A stretch of DNA of 64,000 nt from Acidobacteriota bacterium (GCA_005808475.1 SYLY01000098.1:1-64000); one strand, 5' to 3'. Shown: positions 1-10,062, numbered from the stretch's first letter. Notes: generated by a model from the sequence alone, not told the origin. Numbers and translations are program-made.

Positions 1-156
1 GACCCCGCCCTTGCCGCCTTTCCACTCGCCTCAGCCCCACGGCGCTCGTCCAAAAACGACTCGCCACTCCCGCAGGCCTCAAAATGCCGGTCCCAGCCGG
101 AGATCCAATCCCGTGCCGCTTCGCGGTTGCGGAATCGCTGCCCCCGTTTTCCATTT

Positions 157-186
157 TTGATCCCGGCGTTCCTGGCGTGCTATACT
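157..186 (+). promoter_or_regulatory. Probable promoter of the Ig-repeat protein gene
   Basis: TTGATC (157-162) and TATACT (181-186) are separated by 18 bases, close to a sigma-70 promoter. A GGGAGG ribosome site at 225-230 lies 5 bases before the TTG codon at 236 and decides the start: the in-frame ATG at 254 would be 23 bases away. Promoter assignment is by eye. Confidence 0.5.
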
Positions 187-235
187 AGCGAAAGCGTCCA
201 CCGCGTCCCACCACCAACCCACTTGGGAGGTCCCT

Positions 236-3200
236 TTGTCCCGCAATTTCGCCATGCGCGCTGTGGCGTGTCTTCCCTTCTTTTCTTTTGTTCCCCTTTT
301 CGCGAACAATCTCTTCGTCGTCACGAATGCCGGTAATGGAACCGTCTACGCTGGCACACCGCTGACCCAGGCGGGATCATTCAGTGCCTCGCCCAACATA
401 TTGGGCATTTTCCCCAAATCCGCGCCGAATGCCGTCGACACGAAGTACTACATTATTTCCCGCGATCCGACGAATACCATCCAGATTCTCGGGTCGAACT
501 TCGCCACCGCGGGCTCCCCCCTCAGCATCGGCCAAGTCGCTACCTCCGCCGCGCTCACGCCCGACGGCAAGCGGCTGGTGATGGCGGCCGGTAACCTCCG
601 GATCTTCAACACCGACAACGACGAGGACGTGACGCCTCGCCAGTTTCTCGACATCGGCGTACGCCCGAACGATGTCGCCATCAGCCAGGATTCGCGAATC
701 GCCGGATTCGTGAGCAACGAGGCGCAGCGTGTGACGTTCGTCAACCTGACGACCAGCACCATCCAGGGCATCATCCCCTTGCCAGGAATCGCCGCGGGCC
801 AGTCCGGTGGAGCCTTTATCGCAACAGGTCCGAACGGGATGTTCTACATCAGCGCCGAGGATCGCGTGCTGGAGGTGGATCCCAACTACCGCCCAGTCGC
901 GGCCAACGCGCCGCTAGACTTGTCGGCAGTCCGCCGCACGTTTACCTTTGCCGGAGCCAAGATCGGCCGGCTGCAGTTCACGCCAGACGGAACCCGGGCC
1001 ATCGTTCTCAACACCACCCCCGCCAATTCCGGCAACCTGTACTTCCTGAACCTCGCGCTCAACGCGCCGGGAGGTTTCTCGACTCTGCTGACCAGTTCGC
1101 TCAACGGCAACGTAATCGCCAAGGTGTTCATCGGCGGCAACTCGGTCGCTTATGCGATCAGCAGCCGTGGATCGGTTGCCCGCGAGAAGCTGTACGAGAT
1201 GTCGATCCCGCCCGTGCCCGGCCCGAACGAAAACATCGGTATTCCCGATTTCCGGGAAGCGTTTTTCGGTTCCGTTGGAAACCTCGCGATCGCCGATCAG
1301 GCGGTATTCAGCAAGGAGTACCCGAACCCAACCAGGGCGATTATCTCCGCGCCCCTGAGCCAGCTTTCTTCCGCTGCCGCGCCGACGATCTACGACATGA
1401 GCATCTCGGGCAGCCCGTCGCGGACCTCCGAGTTCCGGCTCCCCGCCGAGGTTGCCTACCTTCAGTACGCCGGTCCCGCGATCACCAGCCCTCCCGAGCC
1501 GGTTGGTGGTTCCGTGTTCCTCAACGACCGGCAATCGGCGCTCAACCCTGGCGCCCGATCGCTGCCGGTGGCGATCAAGGTCCTCAACACCACGGGCCGT
1601 CCCGTTTTCAACAACCAGGTACTTTTCGCGCCTGGTCAGGGCAGTCCGGCCATCGAGGGTTCGGCCACGGTGACCACAAACTCGGAGGGGCTGGCCTTTG
1701 TCACCATCGTCGCGCCCAGCACGCCCGGGAACTTCAGCCTGTCCGCGACTCCGCAGAACGGCTCCGCGCTTTCGTTGCAGATGAGCGTGGTCAACCCCGA
1801 TTCCAGCGGTGGCTCCTCGGGTTCCACCGGTGGAGCGCAGGTCGTGGTCCTCTCCGGCGACGGTCAGATCGTCCGCGAGGGCAACCAGAGCGGCGAAGTG
1901 GTGATCCAGGTGCTCAGCGCCCCGGGAAAACCCGCGGGCGGCGTCGAGGTCACGTGGAACGTCACCGAGGGCGGCAACCGGTGGTTCGAGGGCGACATCA
2001 CCGACTCGATCGAAAAGCGAATCACCAAGACGGATGCCAACGGCATCACTCGCAACAAGTTCTTCGCCAACGTGAGTGTCGGCTTCGGCAGCACGTTCCT
2101 CCTTTCGCGGATGAACGCCACCTGCAAGGTGAACAACGTCGAACTGGTCCAGCCGCTGGTGGCCATCAGCCACTTGGCGATCACTCAGGACGGCAATTTG
2201 GCCGCCTTGCCCTCGACCCGCATTCTCGCGCCGGAGCCGCTGGCGCTGCGAGGGCGGACCGGATCCACTTTGACCAACGCGCTCCGCGTCATCGTGGTGG
2301 CGGCGGCGTTGCCCCAACTCGGCGCCCCGATCCCGAACGTCGGGTTCTCGGTCTCCACCGAAAACCAGGACCCCACCAAGGGCCCGATCGTGAATTGCTC
2401 ACCCCAACTCTACGGCCTGACCAAGGAGACCGGCGAGGGCGCGTGCGACGTGAAGTTCTCGGGCCGCTCGGGTCCCGCCACCGCCGTGGTGCGGGTTGGA
2501 CACGCCGAGTTCAACATGAACGTCTTCGTCGATCCCGGCGAGGCCAACAACTTGGTCATTCTCGGCGGTAACAACCAGGCGGCCGAGCCCAACCAGGCCC
2601 CGCCGAATCAGATGATCGTGCAACTGGACGATGGCGGTGGCACCTTCCTGCCGAACGTAACGATCCGCTGGGAAATCACTCAGGGCTCGGCGATTCTCGC
2701 GAACGCCACCACCCTCACCGATTCCCAGGGACGCAGCCAGAACGGCATCCGCTTCGGCGCGTTGCCTGGCGTGGTTACGGTCCGAGCCACGGCGGTAGGC
2801 GGATCCAGTCCGAACGTCGTGTTCAACCATCGGATCGTCGCGGCCCTGTCGGCGATCGCCAAGGTCAGCGGAGACACCCAGACGGCGTTCACCGGAACCA
2901 ACTTCGCCCAGCCTTTGATCGTCGGTGTCACCAACACCGCGGGTCAAGGGGTGCCGAACCAGAACGTGACCTTTACGATCGCGGCGGGTCCGGCAACGTT
3001 CGTCCCGAGCGGAACCTCGGTCACGGCCACAACCGACAACAATGGCCGTGCGCAAGCCCAGGTTCGCGCCGGTGCTCAGGCCGGATCGGTGGTGGTGAAC
3101 GCGGCGGTCGCGGGACTCAACCAGACGGTGACGTTCAACCTGGCATCGCAGCTTCCGGGACCCCAGGTCGCCCCGGCCGACTTCTTCAACGCCGCATCGG

Positions 3201-3907
3201 GCGAAGCGGGAGCGATCTCGCCGGGCGGACTCTACGTCATGACCGGTGCAGGTCTGGCGGGCGACATCCGCGGTTGTATCCAGGGACGCACGAACCCGAT
3301 CGGACCCTGGCCAACGCGAGTCGCCAACATCGAGGTGCAGTTCGGCGCGGTGCTCGCTCCGATCATCGAGGTCTGCAACCAAAATGGCGTCGAGTCCATT
3401 CGGATGCAGGTCCCGTTCGAGGTCACTCCGGGCTTGACCAACGTGACGGTACGGGTCGGGTCCACCCAGTCCACGGTGCAGAACGTTCGCGTCGTCGATC
3501 TCCAGCCGGGCATTTTCGAGGAGACCGACGGACTGGGACGGCGCTATGCCACGGCTCGGAGGCCGAACGGAACCTTCGTGACCCCGGAGAATCCCGCCCG
3601 CTGGGGTGAGATCGTCCGGTTCTTCATCACGGGCGCGGGACAGACCAATCCCACCGCGTTCACGGGTGTGCCGGGGGCGGCGAACCAGCGCATGCAGGTT
3701 CAGGCGATCGCCGGTATCAACGATGCGGGTGCTCGCGGCGTGGACTTCCTCTACGCGGAGGGCCAGATCGGTACCTACGAAATCCAGGTCGAAATCCCGT
3801 CCGGTACACCGGCGGGAAGCCGTCCGGTGGGCATCCTGCTCCAGCGGCCGGGGACCAACGATTTCGTATTCCCCTTCAACGCTCCGGTCATCGCGATCGC
3901 GCAGTAA
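236..3907 (+). CDS. Secreted Ig-like repeat protein with Solibacter-type C-terminal domain
   Basis: A 1223-residue exported protein. Residues 1-25 form a signal peptide (hydrophobic AVACLPFFSFVPLFA). Residues about 30-420 read like a YVTN/WD-type propeller, with recurring phrases such as LTPDGKRLVMAAG and FTPDGTRAIVLN. Residues about 440-990 contain several Big_1-like Ig repeats, each carrying a T-D-x-x-G-x-A turn (TTNSEGLAFVTI, TKTDANGITRNKF, TLTDSQGRSQNGI, ATTDNNGRAQAQV). The last 210 residues (NAASGEAGAISPGG..., VQFGAVLAPIIEVCNQNG, LQPGIFE) match the pattern of the TIGR03437 domain typical of Solibacter relatives. The start is a TTG chosen because of its ribosome site. The role is probably cell-surface or extracellular; no catalytic residues were recognised. 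It is transcribed alone. Confidence 0.85.
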   Translation: MSRNFAMRAVACLPFFSFVPLFANNLFVVTNAGNGTVYAGTPLTQAGSFSASPNILGIFPKSAPNAVDTKYYIISRDPTNTIQILGSNFATAGSPLSIGQVATSAALTPDGKRLVMAAGNLRIFNTDNDEDVTPRQFLDIGVRPNDVAISQDSRIAGFVSNEAQRVTFVNLTTSTIQGIIPLPGIAAGQSGGAFIATGPNGMFYISAEDRVLEVDPNYRPVAANAPLDLSAVRRTFTFAGAKIGRLQFTPDGTRAIVLNTTPANSGNLYFLNLALNAPGGFSTLLTSSLNGNVIAKVFIGGNSVAYAISSRGSVAREKLYEMSIPPVPGPNENIGIPDFREAFFGSVGNLAIADQAVFSKEYPNPTRAIISAPLSQLSSAAAPTIYDMSISGSPSRTSEFRLPAEVAYLQYAGPAITSPPEPVGGSVFLNDRQSALNPGARSLPVAIKVLNTTGRPVFNNQVLFAPGQGSPAIEGSATVTTNSEGLAFVTIVAPSTPGNFSLSATPQNGSALSLQMSVVNPDSSGGSSGSTGGAQVVVLSGDGQIVREGNQSGEVVIQVLSAPGKPAGGVEVTWNVTEGGNRWFEGDITDSIEKRITKTDANGITRNKFFANVSVGFGSTFLLSRMNATCKVNNVELVQPLVAISHLAITQDGNLAALPSTRILAPEPLALRGRTGSTLTNALRVIVVAAALPQLGAPIPNVGFSVSTENQDPTKGPIVNCSPQLYGLTKETGEGACDVKFSGRSGPATAVVRVGHAEFNMNVFVDPGEANNLVILGGNNQAAEPNQAPPNQMIVQLDDGGGTFLPNVTIRWEITQGSAILANATTLTDSQGRSQNGIRFGALPGVVTVRATAVGGSSPNVVFNHRIVAALSAIAKVSGDTQTAFTGTNFAQPLIVGVTNTAGQGVPNQNVTFTIAAGPATFVPSGTSVTATTDNNGRAQAQVRAGAQAGSVVVNAAVAGLNQTVTFNLASQLPGPQVAPADFFNAASGEAGAISPGGLYVMTGAGLAGDIRGCIQGRTNPIGPWPTRVANIEVQFGAVLAPIIEVCNQNGVESIRMQVPFEVTPGLTNVTVRVGSTQSTVQNVRVVDLQPGIFEETDGLGRRYATARRPNGTFVTPENPARWGEIVRFFITGAGQTNPTAFTGVPGAANQRMQVQAIAGINDAGARGVDFLYAEGQIGTYEIQVEIPSGTPAGSRPVGILLQRPGTNDFVFPFNAPVIAIAQ

Positions 3908-3918
3908 CCGGTCTAACC

Positions 3919-3948
3919 AAAGGGAGGTGGCGCCCGCCGCCTCCCTTT
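3919..3948. terminator. Bidirectional hairpin terminator
   Basis: AAAGGGAGGTGGCG and CGCCGCCTCCCTTT pair over 14 positions with a single G-U wobble around a very small C-rich loop. The A and T runs at the outer ends give a U tract in either direction. It sits between the convergent genes ending at 3907 and 3954, so it can serve both. Confidence 0.75.
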
Positions 3949-3953
3949 CCTTA

Positions 3954-5342
3954 TCACGACACCAGCTTGCGGAGCACCTCTCCGTGAACGTCGGTGATGC
4001 GGTAGTCGCGGCCCTGGAACCGGTATGTCAGCCGCGTGTGGTCCATTCCCAGACAATGCAGGATCGTCGCCTGCAAATCGTGCGCGGTCGCCGGATCCGC
4101 CTCCACCTTGTATCCCAGTTCGTCGGTGGCGCCGTACTGCACACCCGGCTTGATGCCGCCGCCCGCCATCCACATCGTGAACGAGCGGTGATGATCCCTG
4201 CCGACCAGCGGCTCGTCCACCGAGCCCTGGAGCATCGGCGTCCGGCCGAATTCTCCACCCCAAACCACGAGCGTCGAGTCCAGCAATCCCCGCTGCTTGA
4301 GATCGGCGATCAGCGCCGCCGAGCCCTGGTCCACTTCGCGGCAGATCTTCGGGAAGTGCTGCACCAGATTGATGCGCGGCCCTCCATGATGGTCCCACTC
4401 GCCGTGCGTGAGCATCACAAAGCGGACCCCCCGTTCCACCAGTCTCCGCGCCAACAGAGCGTTGTTGGAGAATGTCCTCTTTCCCGGCTCCGTTCCATAC
4501 AGACTGTGGATATGGGCGGGTTCGCGCGAGATGTCCATCAGTTCCGGCACCGATGCCTGCATGCGGTACGCCATCTCGTACGACGCGATGCGGGTGGAGA
4601 TCTCCGGGTCGCCGCACTGCTCGAGCTTGGCGCGATTCAGCTCCCCCAACGTATCGAGCGATGCACGCCGGATCTCGCTCGACATGCCGTCGGGGTTCGA
4701 CAGGGAAAGCACGGGATCGCCACCCGACCGGAACGGCACCCCCTGGTAGTGAGTGGGAAGGAAGCCGGAACCGATGCAGCCCGTCTGGCAACGGCCCGGG
4801 CGCCCCGACTGGAGCACCACGAACGCCGGCAGATCCACCGATTCGCTGCCGAGCCCGTAGGTCACCCACGCGCCCATCGATGGCCGTCCCGGCCGGAAGT
4901 GCCCGGTGAACAGCATCAGCTCTGCCGGCACGTGATTGAACTGCTCCGTGCGCAGCGAATAGATGAAGCTGAGGTCGTCGGCGACACTGGCCGTGCGCGG
5001 CAGCAGCTCGCTGATCCAGGCGCCGCTCTTTCCCCGACGTTCGAACTGAAACGGCGTTCCCAATAGCGAAGGCTGGCCGGACAGGAACGCAAACCGTTCG
5101 CCCTCGATCAGACTTTGCGGGACCTTCTGTCCGTGCATCTGCTTCAGCTTCGGCTTGTAGTCGAATAGATCCAGTTGCGAAGGCGCGCCCGACTGGCAAA
5201 GGAAGATCACCGCCTTCGCCTTCGCGTCGAAATGGGGCTTCCGCGCCTCGGCTGCCGCCGATCCCTCTGACAGATGCGCCAGCGCCATCGAACCGATGCC
5301 GGTCGTCGACGCGCGGAGAAATTGCCGCCGGTCCATGGTCAT
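3954..5342 (-). CDS. DUF1501 family protein, Tat-exported
   Basis: A 462-residue DUF1501 protein, an alkaline-phosphatase-fold family common in Planctomycetes and Acidobacteria and nearly always next to haem/DUF1549/DUF1553 proteins. The N-terminus has a twin-arginine signal (DRRQFLRA). Family motifs are visible: the FLCQSGAPSQLDLFDYKP block near the start, TLVVWGGEFGRTP, GRDHHRSFTMWMAGGG and the C-terminal DLQATILHCLGMD. The start at 5342 overlaps the stop of the upstream haem protein as ATGA and has a GAGGGA site, so translation is coupled; a longer frame to 5396 lies inside the neighbour and was rejected. A second copy is at 13501-14967. The biochemical role of the family is not settled. 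Confidence 0.88.
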   Translation of the reverse strand: MTMDRRQFLRASTTGIGSMALAHLSEGSAAAEARKPHFDAKAKAVIFLCQSGAPSQLDLFDYKPKLKQMHGQKVPQSLIEGERFAFLSGQPSLLGTPFQFERRGKSGAWISELLPRTASVADDLSFIYSLRTEQFNHVPAELMLFTGHFRPGRPSMGAWVTYGLGSESVDLPAFVVLQSGRPGRCQTGCIGSGFLPTHYQGVPFRSGGDPVLSLSNPDGMSSEIRRASLDTLGELNRAKLEQCGDPEISTRIASYEMAYRMQASVPELMDISREPAHIHSLYGTEPGKRTFSNNALLARRLVERGVRFVMLTHGEWDHHGGPRINLVQHFPKICREVDQGSAALIADLKQRGLLDSTLVVWGGEFGRTPMLQGSVDEPLVGRDHHRSFTMWMAGGGIKPGVQYGATDELGYKVEADPATAHDLQATILHCLGMDHTRLTYRFQGRDYRITDVHGEVLRKLVS

Positions 5343-8300
5343 TCCCTCGTCACCGTTTCGTCCAGATTGAGCAGCACGTTCGCCGCCACGACCCACGGAG
5401 CCAGATCCGGCGCCGACGGCGACAGCTTGCGCGCAGCGGCCGGATCGGCGCGGTACTTGGCCGCGGTCCGCTCCAGCAGTGTCAGGATCGATGCCAGTTC
5501 CTTCGCGTAAGGCCGCCTCCCCGTCGCAAGACGGAAGCCGAGGATCGCGCGATCGGCCGCGGTCGCGCCGCGCATGCGGCCCGCCAGCGCCCGGGCGGCT
5601 TCGACGAACGCCTCGTCATTGAGCGCGGTCAGCGCCTGCAGCGGCGTGTTGGACCGGGGCCGGTCCACCGTGCACACCACCCGCTCCGGAGCGTCGAACG
5701 TCATGGACGCCGGATACGGCGCCGCGCGTTTGTAGAAGGTGTACATGCCTCGGCGGTAGCGGTCCTCGCCGCTGGAGGCTGGCCATGTCTGAATCCCGCT
5801 CTCGATGAACAGGCTCTCGAACACCGATTTCGGCAGCGGTGGGAACACGCTCGGTCCGCCGAGCTTCGCCGACAGCAGCCCCGCGGCGGCGAGCGTCACG
5901 TCCCGGATTGGTTCCGCGCCGAGCCGGTATCGAGACCCGCGCCCCAGCAACCGGTTGGCTGGATCGCGGGCGAGCGCGTCCGGCGCCGCCGCCGAGGACT
6001 GCCGGTAGGTCTCCGACATCGCGATCTCCTTCACCAGCCATCGGAAATCCCAGCCACGCTCCATCCACTCCACCGCCAACCAGTCGAGCAGCTCCGGATG
6101 CGTGGGCCGCTCGCCCTGCGCGCCGAAGTCGTCCGCGGTCTTGACCAGACCCGTTGCGAAAATCGCCCGCCACACGTGGTTGGCGAGAACACGGGCCGCA
6201 AGCGGATTGCCGCGGGACACCATCCATCGCGCGAGATCGAGCCGGCCGGAGCCAGCCGCCGGCGCGGTGAAGATCGCGGGAACGGCGGGCGTCACCGGCT
6301 CGCCTTTGGCGAGGAAGTTCCCACGAGCCTGCATGTGCGTATCGCGCGGTTTGTCGAGTTCGCGCATGACGAGCGTCGCGGCGGAGTTCTTCGCGAAGTA
6401 GTCGTCGTAAGCGGCCTTCGCGCGATCGTGCTCGCGCCGCGTCCTGGCCAGTAGCGGCGAGTTCCAACGGTAGTACGATGCCAGCTTGTCCGCGTCCGTC
6501 TTCAGGCCTTCCGGCAGCCGCGCCAGGAAGGCGAGGGCGTCGAAAGGAGCGGCGCTCGATTCCACCACGGCCTCTTCCTTCGGTAGCCGCGCAAACCCGA
6601 TCCGCAACCGCGCCGCTCGCACCGGCGTGTCGAAGAGCAGGGTTTTCTTGTCCGCCGAGGTCTCCGCCGCTTTCAGCTTCCGCCCGGAACCCGCGAACTT
6701 CTTGAAGTAGTAGCGATAGTAGCCTGGCCCGTTGGTGTACTTGAGCAGCACTCGATTCTCGCCGGCCCGCAGGTCCAGGGCGATCGCGCCCTTGTCCGGG
6801 TCCACGGCCTCGAGCGCGGCCGACGCGAACACCGGCCTGCCATTCAGGAACACCTTCACTCCCTGATTCGACGCGACACCGATCCGCGCGCGGCGAGCCC
6901 GCGGCGCGGTCACCGTGCGGGACAGATAAACGGAACAGTTGTACCCGTCGAGCTGATAGAAAGCGCCATCGGGGAGATCGGTGCGCTTTCTCCAATCGGG
7001 GCCGGGCGCGGACTGCTTCTCTGGAGCCCAGGCGGTCGCGTGCGCCTCCTGGGGCGACTCGGCCTCGAAGACGGGGCTCTGGAACCAGTCGCTCCAGACG
7101 AGCGTCCCGGCCTCGCGCTCCTCCTCGATCTCCTCGGCGGACCACGCCTCTACCGTCTCCGCCGGCTCCGTCACGCGGAGGCCCGTCAATGGCGCGGGAT
7201 TCCGCACTTCGATGACGCGCTCCTTTCCCGCTCCGATGCGCGACCAGGAAGCGGAGACGCGGGGCGCGGCAGCGGCCATCTCCCGCTCCCATTCCTTAAG
7301 CGCGCTGGAAAGAGCGGGCGTGGGCGTATCCAGGATCTTGCGGGGCGCATCCATCGCCGCTCGCAGAGCGTTCAGCTTCGCCTTGCCGCCGTGGAAGACG
7401 CGGTGCTCCTGGTCCAACTGGATGGCGCTCTCGGCGGTGCTGTTGAAGAAGGCGTAGAGACGGTAGTAATCGGCGCGAGTAAAGGGATCGTACTTGTGAT
7501 CGTGGCACTGCGCGCACCCGATCGTGGAGCCGAGCCAGATGGTTCCCGTGGTCTCCAGACGGTCCTTGACGGCGGCATCGCGGAACTCGTCGTCCTTGGA
7601 GCCTGCCTCGGAGTTGATCAGCGTGTTGCGATGGAAGCCGGTGGCGATGAGTTGATCCTCGGTGCGATCGGGCAGTAGGTCGCCGGCGATCTGCTCGATG
7701 GTAAAGCGGTCGAACGGGATGTTGGCGTTGAACGCGCGGATCACCCAGTCCCGCCATGGCCAGTTGGAGCGCGGCTCGTCGGACTCGTATCCGTTGGTGT
7801 CGGCGTAGCGCGCCAGATCCAGCCACCAGTGCGCCCAGCGCTCGCCGAAGCGGGGGGAGCGCAGCAGCCGGTCCACTTGCTTCTCGTAGGCGTTGGCCGC
7901 GCGATCCGCGAGGAACGTATCGATCTCGGCGATCGACGGCGGCAGCCCGGTAAGATCCAGCGACAGCCGCCGGAGCAGCGTCTCGCGCGACGCTTCGGGG
8001 GCGGGGCGCATTCCCTCCGCGGCCAGCCGCGCGTGCACGAACCGGTCGATGGCGCGCCCGTTCCACCTCGCATCGGCGATCTCCGGCAACGCGGGGCGCA
8101 CCGGCGCCTTGTACGACCAGTGCAACTCGACCGGCGCTTCCTTGGAGCCCACTCCGGCCGGCCACGTCGCGCCTTCGTCGATCCAGCGCCCGAGGGCCGC
8201 GATCTCGCTGGCGCCGAGTTTGTCGCGCGTTGGGGGCATCTCGCCCTTGGTGATCTTCTCGAACAGCCTCGACTCGCGGGAACTGCCCGGCTTGACGGCG

Positions 8301-8482
8301 GGTCCGCTCTTCCCGCCCTTGCGGAGCGCGCCCGCGGCGTCCAGCCGCAGTCCACCGAGTTGAGCCTTCGCCCCGTGGCAGGAGTGGCAGCGCGATTCGA
8401 GGATCGGATAGACTTCCCGCGCGAAGTCGACAGGCGCCGCGAACGCGGACGCGGCGAACAGGAACGGAATGGGCCGGACCAC
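5339..8482 (-). CDS. Cytochrome c / DUF1549 / DUF1553 protein (PSCyt type)
   Basis: A 1047-residue exported protein. After a short signal peptide (RPIPFLFAASAFAAP) comes a planctomycete-type cytochrome c domain with the haem motif CHSCH at residues 32-36 and a distal MPP motif (GEMPPTRDKL). A DUF1549 region follows, with AHWWLDLARYADTNGYE and a second CxxCH (CAQCHDHKYDPF). A middle carbohydrate-binding-like beta region is followed by DUF1553 (RLDLARWMVSRGNPLAARVLANHVW, ERVVCTVDRPRSNTPLQAL). The GTG at 8482 was chosen because GATAAT lies 7 bases upstream and the signal peptide begins there. It is the first gene of a two-gene operon with the DUF1501 protein. Probable periplasmic or surface electron-transfer/hydrolase complex; substrate unknown. 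Confidence 0.87.
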   Translation of the reverse strand: MVRPIPFLFAASAFAAPVDFAREVYPILESRCHSCHGAKAQLGGLRLDAAGALRKGGKSGPAVKPGSSRESRLFEKITKGEMPPTRDKLGASEIAALGRWIDEGATWPAGVGSKEAPVELHWSYKAPVRPALPEIADARWNGRAIDRFVHARLAAEGMRPAPEASRETLLRRLSLDLTGLPPSIAEIDTFLADRAANAYEKQVDRLLRSPRFGERWAHWWLDLARYADTNGYESDEPRSNWPWRDWVIRAFNANIPFDRFTIEQIAGDLLPDRTEDQLIATGFHRNTLINSEAGSKDDEFRDAAVKDRLETTGTIWLGSTIGCAQCHDHKYDPFTRADYYRLYAFFNSTAESAIQLDQEHRVFHGGKAKLNALRAAMDAPRKILDTPTPALSSALKEWEREMAAAAPRVSASWSRIGAGKERVIEVRNPAPLTGLRVTEPAETVEAWSAEEIEEEREAGTLVWSDWFQSPVFEAESPQEAHATAWAPEKQSAPGPDWRKRTDLPDGAFYQLDGYNCSVYLSRTVTAPRARRARIGVASNQGVKVFLNGRPVFASAALEAVDPDKGAIALDLRAGENRVLLKYTNGPGYYRYYFKKFAGSGRKLKAAETSADKKTLLFDTPVRAARLRIGFARLPKEEAVVESSAAPFDALAFLARLPEGLKTDADKLASYYRWNSPLLARTRREHDRAKAAYDDYFAKNSAATLVMRELDKPRDTHMQARGNFLAKGEPVTPAVPAIFTAPAAGSGRLDLARWMVSRGNPLAARVLANHVWRAIFATGLVKTADDFGAQGERPTHPELLDWLAVEWMERGWDFRWLVKEIAMSETYRQSSAAAPDALARDPANRLLGRGSRYRLGAEPIRDVTLAAAGLLSAKLGGPSVFPPLPKSVFESLFIESGIQTWPASSGEDRYRRGMYTFYKRAAPYPASMTFDAPERVVCTVDRPRSNTPLQALTALNDEAFVEAARALAGRMRGATAADRAILGFRLATGRRPYAKELASILTLLERTAAKYRADPAAARKLSPSAPDLAPWVVAANVLLNLDETVTRE

Positions 8483-8489
8483 TGATCCG

Positions 8490-8518
8490 ATTATCCACGA
8501 TTCGGCCGGGCGTATACT
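8490..8518. promoter_or_regulatory. Divergent promoter pair
   Basis: Minus-strand GATAAT (8495-8490) ends 7 bases before the GTG at 8482. Plus-strand TATACT (8513-8518) ends 14 bases before the ATG at 8533. The whole spacer between the two starts is 50 bases, so the two operons share one compact control region. The plus gene has an AGGA at 8521-8524 that could act as a ribosome site. Confidence 0.55.
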
Positions 8519-8532
8519 GTAGGAACGAAACG

Positions 8533-10062
8533 ATGCCCCCATTTACTTGCCGCGGCGCCATCCTCGGCGTGGCAATCCCCCTCACGGTGTCTCTCCTCTG
8601 CCCGGCGAACGCGTGGGCGCAGGACTGGCCGCAGTTCCGCGGGCCCAACTCGAGCGGTATCTCGAGGGACGCCAAGCCGCTTCCCGTGACGTTCTCCGCA
8701 ACGGAGAACGTTCGCTGGTCGGTCGACGTCGGTGACGGCGCGGGCGGCGCGGTGGTTGCGGCGGGGCGTGTCTTCGTGAGCGGGATGACGGGCGCCGGAA
8801 CGGTAAGCCTGTTCGCGTTCGATGCGGCGACGGGCAGGAAACTCTGGCAACGCGATTGGCCCACCGGCCGGCTGGACGAAATCACCAAGCCCAACAGCCA
8901 CGCCAGCACCACGCCCGCGGCCGACGCCGACCGCGTTTACTTCTACTTCAGTACGCTCGGTCTGCTGGCGGTGGACGCACGATCCGGCCGCGACGTTTGG
9001 AGCCAGAAGCTGCCTACCCCGCTCTTCGTCTTCAAGTGGGGGCCCGGCGTGTCTCCGGTGCTCTATCGAGACATGGTGTTGTTCGCCCAGGATGACGACC
9101 TGTTCCCCGCTCTCCACGCGTTCGACAAAGCGACGGGCAAGCTGCGCTGGAAGGACGACCGTCTGGACATGGCGGTGAACTACACGCATCCGGTCGCCTG
9201 CGCCGCGGGCGGCCGCACCGACATCGTGCTGGGCGGCACGGGCATGCTCATCGGCTACGATCCCGAATCGGGCCGGCGCCGCTGGTACGCGAAAACGCTC
9301 CTCCGCAACCTCAAGACGACGCCCGTGTGCGAGGGCGGCATCATCTACATTTCCGTGCAGAGCGGAGGCATCGCCAACCAGTGGCTGGCATCGGTGGATC
9401 AGGTGAAAACCGGCAACAAAGACGGCAAAGTCACCAAGGCGGAGATTCAGGCTTACGTGGGCGACATTCCTGTTCCCGAAATCTTCTTCAAAAGGACCTT
9501 CGACCGCGGTGACCTCAATAAAGACGGAGTCCTGGAAGGCCGTGAGTTGGATATCGCATTTCTGCACCCGGACAACTTCGCGGGCGCCGATTTCACCGCG
9601 ATGGGCGAGAAAGCCGCCAGCGAGGCCATCGTCGCGGTCCGCGGCGGCGGGGAGGGCGACGTGACCTCAACGCACGTGCTCTGGAAGCACACGACCAAGC
9701 ACACCGACCACATCGTCTCGCCGTTCGTCTCCGGTGGCCGGATGTTCCTCGTCAAGGGAGGCGGTATCAGCACGGCATTCGAGACCGCGACGGGCGCGCC
9801 GGTGCGGTCTCCGCAGCGGATTGGGAACATCAGCGATTATTACGCGTCGCCTGTCTCCGGCGACGGTAAGATCTATGTCGCCGGGGAGAACGGCGTCGTC
9901 GTGGTTCTGGAGGATGGTCCCGAATACAAGATGCTCGCCAAGAACGACATGGGCGAGAGCATCGTCGGCACTCCCGCGATCGCCGGTGGCAGCCTCTTCA
10001 TCCGGACGCGAACCAAGGTCTTGGCGGTCTCGGCCGCGAAGAAAGGAAGCCGCGTTCCATGA
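8533..10062 (+). CDS. Secreted PQQ-like beta-propeller with inserted EF-hands
   Basis: A 509-residue exported protein. A signal peptide ends near ANAWAQ and is followed by the family's opening phrase DWPQFRGPNSSGIS. PQQ/BamB-like propeller blades recur (FAFDAATGRKLWQRD, LLAVDARSGRDVW, HAFDKATGKLRWKDD). Around residues 289-345 two EF-hand loops are inserted between blades: the second (DLNKDGVLEGRE) has all canonical ligand positions, the first lacks the acidic residue at position 1. This suggests calcium-dependent structure. Its stop overlaps the next start as ATGA, so it is coupled to the haem protein downstream. No enzymatic PQQ-dehydrogenase signature was seen; a binding or assembly role is as likely. 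Confidence 0.85.
   Translation: MPPFTCRGAILGVAIPLTVSLLCPANAWAQDWPQFRGPNSSGISRDAKPLPVTFSATENVRWSVDVGDGAGGAVVAAGRVFVSGMTGAGTVSLFAFDAATGRKLWQRDWPTGRLDEITKPNSHASTTPAADADRVYFYFSTLGLLAVDARSGRDVWSQKLPTPLFVFKWGPGVSPVLYRDMVLFAQDDDLFPALHAFDKATGKLRWKDDRLDMAVNYTHPVACAAGGRTDIVLGGTGMLIGYDPESGRRRWYAKTLLRNLKTTPVCEGGIIYISVQSGGIANQWLASVDQVKTGNKDGKVTKAEIQAYVGDIPVPEIFFKRTFDRGDLNKDGVLEGRELDIAFLHPDNFAGADFTAMGEKAASEAIVAVRGGGEGDVTSTHVLWKHTTKHTDHIVSPFVSGGRMFLVKGGGISTAFETATGAPVRSPQRIGNISDYYASPVSGDGKIYVAGENGVVVVLEDGPEYKMLAKNDMGESIVGTPAIAGGSLFIRTRTKVLAVSAAKKGSRVP

Noticed and set aside
1-324. Minus-strand frames at the left edge, including an 81-codon frame (79-324) and another open frame running out of the window from about 164
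   Set aside because: The first overlaps the start of the well-supported gene at 236 and has no family-like features. The second has protein-like composition but no ATG, GTG or TTG after its last upstream stop, so its beginning cannot be supported.
914-2317. A 467-codon minus-strand frame opposite the Ig-repeat protein
   Set aside because: Arg/Gly/Asp-rich composition typical of the antisense of GC-rich coding DNA, no promoter or ribosome site, and complete overlap with a strong gene.
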